A DNA stretch of 64,000 bases from Paragorgia papillata (lineage: Eukaryota; Cnidaria; Anthozoa; Scleralcyonacea; Coralliidae). Shown in pieces: positions 50,301-60,372 of this stretch; position 1 is the first letter of the stretch; every line of letters starts with the position of its first letter. The DNA lies in assembly GCA_035771165.1 (NCBI GenBank), contig JAWNZC010000408.1:2852001-2916000 (forward strand), written 5' to 3'. Made by a program: the position numbers and the translations under genes. The notes under the pieces are model-generated. The model was not told the DNA's origin, did not search any database, and saw only the letters and a program-made list of their open reading frames with translations.

Positions 50301-53300
50301 TAAATTATATATTATATAATAAAATTGAAAATTTCAAAACCATAATACGTTATCGACAAAATGACATACAGTGGGAGACCGTCGATAACTTTGTACGTTC
50401 CGGTGTAGCTTCGACGATTAACGTTACAATCAGAATCAAATTGATTAAACTTCAGTCTGGGACGTGGACGTCTAAAAAAGAGATAAGTAAATGTTATTGC
50501 AAGTTCGGCCTAAATACAACTTATTTAAAGAAAGGACATGTATGGAAGATCTACAGTGCGGTTTCATGTAATGTCAACCCCGTCCCCAAGGCCGTTTTGA
50601 ATATATACATATATACTATTTACAGAATGAGTACGGACAGAACGGACACGAATTCTGTAAAATCTAAAACGATCCGATTTGGTAAGTTTAAGTTCATTGG
50701 CGTGGTAATTTTTCTAAAAAAACGTTGTCTAACTCGAGAAAATCAAAGCTAAAGTTTATGTAAATCAGGAGGAATCTGTGTCAGACACTCATTAAACATG
50801 GATTTTCTTTGTGTTTTCCTCATGAATTATTAATGAGTTTTATTTAAAAAAACTGAACGTTGCTACTCCGCGTTTCACGCGGTAAGCGATCATCAGGCAA
50901 CTGAAAAAGTTTCACTTTATCTTGTTTGTATTGCGTGGCACGCATGAGATCGCGGCACACGTGACATCACCGCACGCGCGAAATTGTGTGGGATGAGTTC
51001 GAGAGATTGTTCCCGGATGTACATCTCTGTTCCTAGAGTGGCGGACGTTCCTAGCATAAAATTTATTCTCATGCCGGCATTTTGAAATTAGCATATATAT
51101 ATATATACTATTTACAGAATGAGTGGCCGTTCTGTATCGGGGTATACAGAATTCCATAAATTACTTCTAAAACGATCTATTTGGTAAGTTCATTGGCGTA
51201 GTAATTTTTCTAGAAAAACGTTGTATAAGTCGAGAAAATCAAAGCTAAAGTCTATGTAAATCAGAGGATTTTATGAATTATTAATGAGTTTTAGAAGAAC
51301 AACTAACTCTAAGAACAACTAACTCTAAGTAAACTTCATGTGAAATTCGATATTTAAAATGGGAATTCTTAGCAACTTGTCAAGAAAACGCCGTATACCG
51401 TTTGCAAGGCAACATTACAATGTTGCTGCCAATATTGCAAGGTCGCGCGGGAAAGAGCAATCCGCGGTTTGACTGTAAGACTGATATCACTTTGTTTTGC
51501 TTTGTTTATTTCTAATATTTCTTAGCGATTGGCCAAACTTCAATTCACGCGGTTGTTTCAATTTATACCGTTTTTTTAAAAAGAACAACTTACCTTAACA
51601 TAATTTCAACGTCCGCCCAAGGTGGGTTTTGGGATACAGGATCAGAAGTGTAGATTGGAGCACTGTAGTTTGGCAGCGGCACCTAAAACGAGTAGATAAC
51701 TTAAATAAATACACTTTTTTAACAACTCATTATGCACGTGTGATGTCAATATGTTTAATTTGCATATCAAACAAACTAAAATATCTCAACAACGAAGCAA
51801 GGAAACGAAAAACTGCAAAATATATTACTTTACCATTTTAAGTGTTCTTTCAAATAAGACAAACTTAATTTTCGTTTCATAGGCACTTTAACCCTTTATC
51901 GCGCCCAGTAGCAACTCCATTGACGAGTAAAATCGCCTGGCGTTAGCCAAAGTAAAATGCTGAAGACATTGTTGGACGATAAAGGGTTAACCGAGATATA
52001 GTCTATTAAAAAAACATTCTTAAAACCAAGCAAAATTAGACAAACAAATTTCTAACCTCCCATGCGACCATTTCATCTGGCAAAGAAACTCTCGCGATTG
52101 TGCTTTGAGGATATGGAGATTTCCTTGCTTTGACATGAATAGATTTGTTCCCTGAAAAAATGTTAGAAATAACGACAAATGTTGATTGTGCTTCTCGTTT
52201 TCCGTAAAAAGAGAAACATGCGGGAAAATTGAATTCAGAAAAAACAACTAACGACTTAAAAATTGTTTTGTACAAGCTATCATATTTCATACAACATTTG
52301 TCTTTAGTTTTTATCTTACCTCGAGGCGGAATGACGCCACCCTAAAAAATAACAACTGTAACTTTAATTTCGTTTATAGTTGATTTCACATTACCTTACC
52401 GCCGTGGGTTACGAAGTTCGTTGGGAAGTTCAGATATTCATTCGGAAGTTCGGAATTACGTTGTACTAAAGTTGAAAAATTATCCAATCAGAATGGGTTT
52501 TGATCCAAAGCTCGCAATTCGATTGGATAATGTTCAACCTTGGCAACGTAATTCCGAACTTCCGAACGAATATCTGAACTTCCCAACGAACTTCGCAAGT
52601 AATGTGAAATCAACTGTAATACTAAAAAAACGTGCTAATTACTACTCAACAAAATATATTGTAAATATAGCCTAGTCTCTTGGCCTTCCTCGGTTAACGC
52701 GTTTCGGAAGTGATCCAAACGGACCCGCTGGGGAAGGCCTAGCAAAATTCGTAAACACTTTCACGTTACAGCTTGGTTGTTTATTGAGAAAGAGTTGTGA
52801 TATTATGATGTCCTGAGTGTTTTCCGACATTTAATATTCCATCTGCATAAAATAATACAAGCCAGTGCTCACCTCGGATCGACGAAGTTTCACTAGCCTA
52901 GCTTTCTTATCACTAGCTTTCCTTCAGCAACCGCTAAAAGTTAAACAGTTAAGTTTTCATTCCGAGCTCCAATTCGAATATATTCCATAATTTTCTTTTT
53001 TCGATCGCCAATTATGCTTTTATACCGTCGCTCAGTGTTGTTTACGGTAGATGTACTGGATCCTAGGTACACCCGAAGGGCCAAAACGATTCTGGGCAGG
53101 ACCTTTTTTCGAATTTTGCTAGGCCTTCTCGTTTCCAGCGACACCACAGTCTTCCCAAGAACCCAAAACGACTACGCGGTCAAGTTGAAATACGTTAAAT
53201 TCAATAATTTTAGTATTCTTAACGGTGAAACGTGTCACATGTAAAACTTGTAGCTCAATGATTTGTAAATAATGTTGAAAGCGAAACTGTAGCTCAGTAC

Positions 53301-53464
53301 CCATATAGAAAGTGACGACTTGGCGCGGCCTAAAAAAAATCTGTGTTCTGAATTCATGATCCAAACCTATTACAATGGACAATGTTATTGCTTACAACAT
53401 GAGAATCGGCTCATTTTCACCATCTTCATTCACTCTCTCTCTCTCTCTCTCTCTCTATTATATA

Positions 53465-53501
<37 letters not shown>

Positions 53502-56500
53502 CCGGACTGCAGGTGCCCTATATCAATGACTGGCGTTTATGGATCCTTTGTCCTATATAGTAGCCCATAAATAGATTTCTATAACTGGTGCGAGCGCGAC
53601 TGAGCCCACAGTCAAATAAAAATATTGAACAGAAAAAGGTCAGCCGTCGTTATCATGAGAGAAAGGACCCATATTTCCGCCATTTTTGTTAGATCAAATT
53701 TTGGACAGGACCCGCAGTCCAGTTATATCATGGATTGTAAAAGGACTAGGTATAGGAAACTAATAGTCATGTGGGGTGTTTTGAGCCTTGATTGGTTAAA
53801 TCGCATTTACTCGGTTTACAAAATGGTTGAAACCTAGTTGAAAATTGCTAAACCAATCTCGTTCCCAGAGCCCCACACACACTTGGTAACAGTCGTTTCA
53901 AAGCGCCTGCGAAAATTGTCACGAATGGCGCGAGTATGCTTGTTTTACTGAGGTTTTCAAATGAATTTTTCTTCAAATTCTACATATTCTCACACTCAGA
54001 TGACTATGTTGACGTTTCAAATGATTTAATCGCCTTACAAACCTGCCTAAGACACAATCGAGTGTTCGAGGTAAACGTTGTTGATCTTTGTTTTGATGTT
54101 TTCTGTGTTGTTTCAAAGAAACTGGCGTCGCAAAATAGCACTTTGTTTTGCTTGGAATTTGCGATGCATATTTTAACTGGTAAACCTTGATATTTTCTTT
54201 TAAAATGAGTAAGAAAGCATTTTATCGTATTGTGGCTTTGTCGTATTTACAGGCAGTTCGATTTTCATTTTAAGTTGTATTAATCCTAAACTTTGAATAT
54301 ACTAGGGGTTTTAAGCTTGTCAATTTCAACCAGGTTGTCATGCTCACGCCATCAAGTTTCCTATCCAGTCTTTTTACTATCGATCCGTGGTTATATATAG
54401 GTCAGTCGTTTGAACAAGGGCCCAGGGGTGGCGCCAGGAATTCCCCGACACAGGGGCTAGCTAAGGTCCCCGACAGGGGGACTATATAGTAGTGGGGATG
54501 AGGCATTCCCCCCGCCCCCCGAAAAGTTTTCCAAATTACGTCTAGAATGGTTTTTCCCGTCTTCTCAGCGTAAAATTATCGCAAAAACCGACAAGCTACA
54601 GCATTTATTTTCCATGTATCAATAAAGGAAAATCTGTTGAAAACCTAATGTGCTTGATTAACTTTTGACATTTTCGTCCAATTTTGAAGACGGAGAATGG
54701 AATTTTCTGTGTTGTAATTATCACTTTTGGCTTCTACACAACATATAACTTATTCTGTGTTTCTACAGGAGTTTTATTTCACTATTAAAGCATTAATTTA
54801 ATTTCAATTTAATTTAATTTAATCCATTTTCACTGCGTACAAATGTTAACAAATAAAAATAAATAAATAATAAATAAATAAATAAGTAATAAATAAATAA
54901 ATAAATAATTAATTAAATAAATGCAGTGGGGAAGGATCAGAAAGGAACAAAGGAACCATACTAGCTAGTCCACCCTGGCTTAATCAGTTAAAAAGTTCTT
55001 GGCCAATTGATAAAAATACAATTTTTCTTCCAGCTCATTCCCCGACAAATTGGTAAATTTCCCTGATGGGGGGGGGAGGGTTCCCCGACAGGGGCTTAGA
55101 CTGTAGACACCCTTGCCTTGCCCCCTCTGGTGCCACCCCTGCAAGGGCCCCACAGTCAAGTTATATAGATATCAGTGATCGATACCCGACGATACCGACT
55201 ATCGCACTCGGACTGGAGTTGGACTGAATGAGAATGTACCTAATCGAGGTAGACTGAGAACTACTCGGATTAAACTACATCAAGCGTTAACGCAATCAGA
55301 CTGAATTTAGTCTGAAAATGGGCTGGTTTAAATGAAAGATTGAAAGGAAAAGACTGGGTGGCTAATCATCCTTACTTGCGGCCCGTGGCTGAATTACAAA
55401 CGACGCAGATCAAGGTGGGAAGCCGCTACACGACTAGGTGTTAATTATACAACGAGACATGTGTTCGCTGTTTATTTTGTGACGTTTTATCCAAAATACT
55501 AAACATTTATGGCTCACAATGTATTTTACTGAAAGTCCAGAGCCAGACCAGTCTAATATGAACGCAACAAATCCTGCAGTGTAAACGCAGCTCGTGAAAT
55601 TAAACATACCGTGGCAGGTTGCAAGGATGAGACTATATCCAGAATCTTGTCCAGAGTTTGTGTGCTATGAGTTAGACGTTCCTCGAGATCATTTACACGC
55701 GCACAGATGGACGTTTCAAAATCGCGGCTTCTTCTTTGATGAGAGGCAGATTTAATACCTGTAAACGTTTTCTCACTTTTGCATCCATATTCAAACGAAA
55801 GCTCCATCATCCTTTCAAGTTGGTCGCTTACAGTGTCAACTCTAAAAATAAAAAAAATTCAGCGACAATTAGTGACAGTTTATGAGAAATAGCAAAAAAA
55901 TGAACACAAACACGAGGAAATAGAAAAGCCACTCGAATTTTTGCAGTCCGTGCTTAAACACTTCTTTAAAGTGACACTATGACGAGAAAATCGTGTATCT
56001 AATTTTGATTTCAGTAAAATATAATTTCCAAATGAGGAATACCGGCGTTCTCAGTTTCTCAAAATATTGTCTCTTTCTCGAGATATTCTGGTTTGTGAAA
56101 CATATAAATTAGGTGCCTTGTGACGTCATTCACTCACACAGGCTAAATAAGATTTACAAAATGAGTAATATATCCGAAACTATAAAGTAGAAATAATTCA
56201 AACTTTGCACATGGGGAAAATACACTCCAAGGTTCACATTATGTTGTTTCCATGGATACCGTTTGCAAACAGGCGCCTTCCATTTGTAAAACAAAAATGT
56301 TTATTTTTTCTCCATAAAACAACTTTTACTGCAATACATTGACATGAATATTTGTAGACACACAGATATTGTATTTTGAATGTTTCAATCATCATATTCT
56401 TTTGAAAAGAAACACAAAATTAATATTTTAATTTTTTAGTAAAAATGCTCGTGGTTCTAAACGGTTTCCGAAGCAACAACATGATGTGCACAGTGGAGCG

Positions 56501-59500
56501 TACTTTTATGATAACTATACTTGTGCAAAGTTTGAATTATTTCTTCCTGCTATTTGCATAGATATTAGTCTTTTTGTTAATCTCATTTTGCCTGTGTGAG
56601 AAAATGACGTCACGAGGAACCTAATTTATATGTTTCACAAACCAGAATATCTCGAGAAAGAGACAATATATTGAGAAACTGAGAACGCTGGTATTCATCA
56701 TTTGGAAACTACATTTTACTGAAATCAAAGATACACGATTTTCTCGTCATAGTGCCACTTTACAAAAACCAAAATTTTCAATTTATTGCGTTCTGATTAA
56801 TAAACATACTTACTAATGTAATCAAAGTAACCAAAACAATTTTTTGATAACATTACTTATAATATACGTGACAAAATTACTGCATTCTGATTGGCTGAGA
56901 GGAATGCAACGTACTCGTGATATTTGAAAACTTATCCAAATTGCACTCGCCTACGGTTCTGCACTCGCTTTTGGTTCAATTTTCAAATATCACTTGTAGT
57001 GTAAAACCATTAATTGCACTCGCTATCACAGGGTTACCTATAGTAATTCCGGCAAAACACAATCATATCATCCGCCATCTTGTTTCAATACTTTGCCAAT
57101 CTCGTTCCCAGAGCCCACGTTCCCCACCCGGGAAACGAGAGACTCTGGGATAATCCGTTTCACATCGATATTTCATTGGCTGATGCACACAGTGAACTCC
57201 ATATAACTCTTCTTCCGGATAACAAGAATCCTGTCATGGCGTGAACGGATTATCCCAGAGCCTCTCGTTTCCCGCCCGCTGGGTAAGGGGAACGTGGGCT
57301 CTGGGAACGAGATTGTACTTTGCCTAATAAACTTAGAAGTTAGTGACGTCATTAGCTGGGTAAATATTATAAAACTAAACTTTGCCGAGTGCTTTCCATG
57401 CTTTTGAAAGTGTTGTAGTGAAATGATGTGAAAACGACATTCATTAACAGCAAACTTCACATATGCATACAAATCGCTGGCGGATAACAAGATTGTTTTT
57501 GTCGAAATTAGCAATGTTGTTGTTGGCAAAAATCGTTCATATTACTGGGATTACATTATTAAGTGCTTATTGATCAAAACGTCATATATTGATTGATCGG
57601 TTTCGTCATAGATAATGGAAGGGAACTGGGTAGGAAACTTACGAAACCGCGGAAACGATGTTTGCACAACTTGCTATGGTAATTATACACTTTTATTATA
57701 CGGCTAGGCTTGTTTTCGGGTCATTACGCCAAACGGCGCACGCTGATTGGTTGCTGAGAGGTCCGGAAAAAGCCGTAATGCCCTCTCGGCACAGTGAGAG
57801 GGCATTACGTCCTTTTTAATGACCTGCAAGTTTTGGCGGGGAAATTACTGAGTTGATCTGAATGAAAATAAAAGCGAATTAGATATATTCGTTGAAAAAT
57901 TTTGAACAATAATACGTCGTGAAACATCAGTATTTCTTTTTATAAAAACTTCTTATTTAAAAGCGCGAAAAATAAAAGCCTAACATGTGTAAATATGAAG
58001 CGAAACGAACAAGCCGAAAAGTAAGAACTAAGGTGAACAGCGACACCTGATCAAGACAAACGTAGAACTAAAAACAGATAAGAAAACAAACCAAAAGCCA
58101 TATAATGAAAGGCTTATTAACCTCGTTTTCTCGGTCGGGACGGGAAAGTATTTGCCCTCAGTTTCTCTCGCACAAACCTCGCTCCTTCGTCGCTCGGTCT
58201 GTACGAAGACCTCAGGCAAATACTTTCCCGTACAGACCACGCACTCGGTTAATAAGCCTTTAATAAGGGGCTAATGAACCTAACGGGTGGTCCCACATGG
58301 CTAACATCAGACACTGCTGAACTTAAAGGAGCAGTATCACTCGCAAAGCCCACACAATAATCACGCGCCAACTTGAAAAACTACAGCCTGTAGGTTTTCA
58401 AGTTTGTTGATCCAAGATGGCGGCCGCAATTGCGGAGCGTATGGTGGAAGACGCGATAATTCAGGCCGAAAGAGAAAATACGAGGGATCAAATAGTTCAC
58501 CGAAAGCCTGGAATAGTCAGCACAAACGTATTTACTTATCACTGACTATATTTGCGTCATGGAAAGATGCTAAAATCGTAGCTGGATATGGTTCATGTAG
58601 CGATAGCGACTTCGCATCCCATCTGCTCTCATTGGAAAACCGTAGAAGGTAAATATCATTTGATTCATTTCTCTGGTTTCTTGTCCGATTTAGAGCTATT
58701 TCCAACATTTTCCGAAGTTATTTCTATGTGCGCAAAAAAGATGCGCAAATGGTGACACTGCTCCTTAAGTGGTATTACACTATTGTTTAATTTCAGCAAT
58801 AGCTTATCGTGGCCATGTGGGACCACCCGTTAGGTGCATTAGCTGCCTATAAGTGTATAATCACCACGCAAGTTGTGCAAACATCGTTTCCGGTTCCGTA
58901 ATATCGTTTTAAGTTTCCTATCCAGTTCCTCTTCATTATCTATGACGCTATCGTGCAAATTTCATATTCGTTCCACCATACAGCTATTCGTTTAACTATA
59001 TAGCTGTTTCTTTAGCATTTATTACACAGAATAAATTTCAACTCACTTCGAATCAATATTCTTTACTTTTTCCTCCAATTGCTCATCGCGCTCCGCCTTC
59101 GATCTCATACGATCCATTTCTCTGTTGTGATTTTCCCAACTCGACAACTGCTCATGTTCGTTCTGACTCAAACTCAGCTCTACAAGAAATGAACGATTTC
59201 ATTTGAATGAGATAAATATACACGCTTTAGCCTTTCAGGACAAAATTAAATTGCATGCTTCGGAAGACATGCAGAAAGTTTTTAAAGTGCCTATGAAACG
59301 AAATTTCACTTCAGCTCTCAATTGTTGCCCGCTAGAACTTTGAACTCCACACAGTATCCTACAAACAAAAGCTTGCTTGGTACGAAAAAATTTATAAGTC
59401 TTAAAAGCATGCGTGAAGATTAACTGGAGACTCATATTTGTTGGGTTGAAGTGAAATTACGGAGCCAGGCGACATGTTTAAGTCTTTCAGTTTGTCTCTT

Positions 59501-60326
59501 AGACTCTCGGTGAAACAAAACTAACTGTTTCCCTCGAGAACAGACATTAAGTGTATAATATACAATATACAGTGTACAATATGTACATTATAATAATTTT
59601 ATCGGGCATTGTGGTGTATTTTGATGGCCAAAATGGAGAATTCAGCGGGCTGAAATAGGGAGCGAGCCTATCAGTTTTAACAGTTCTAAATCACTATTGG
59701 TTTGTTGTTTACGGAATTGTATACTTTTCTTGTTAATACTTTGAAGCAAAGATTGTTTTGATGACAAATGTTGCGTCTTTCTGCCAAGTTACATGTAAGT
59801 TATGAGTTATGTAAATATTTAATGCAATGAAATACACGCCGACGCGAAGGTGGCATGCACTGTTCAAGATACTCTTTACCGTATATTCTTTTTGATTTTC
59901 TTCTAAATGCCCACTAAAGTTATTATAATAGTAATACAGTTGATGTTCTTGGGAATGAATATGTTTTTGGCCCTTCTCAGAGCTAATTTTAACCCACGCC
60001 TTCGGCTCGAGCTAAAATGAGCCTGAGTCGGGCCAAAAACATATTTATGCCCACAAACATCAACTCTATTGTTATAAAGTACAATTTATACTGTTAGCAC
60101 TAATGCAACGCTCACTACCCTTGTGGTAGTTTGAGCACTCTGGCGCCATACCACCTCATGCTCTCTAGATGTGCGCCCTAGCTAGCTACTTATACTATCA
60201 CACAAGCAGTTGTCATCGGCAATTGCTTGGGTATATATAAGTAATGTTCTCACATCTAGACTGAACGTTCCAAGCTACACTGCATGATGAGCGGTAGTAC
60301 AGCGAAACACGTGTATGTAGATTGAA

Positions 60327-60372
<46 letters not shown>

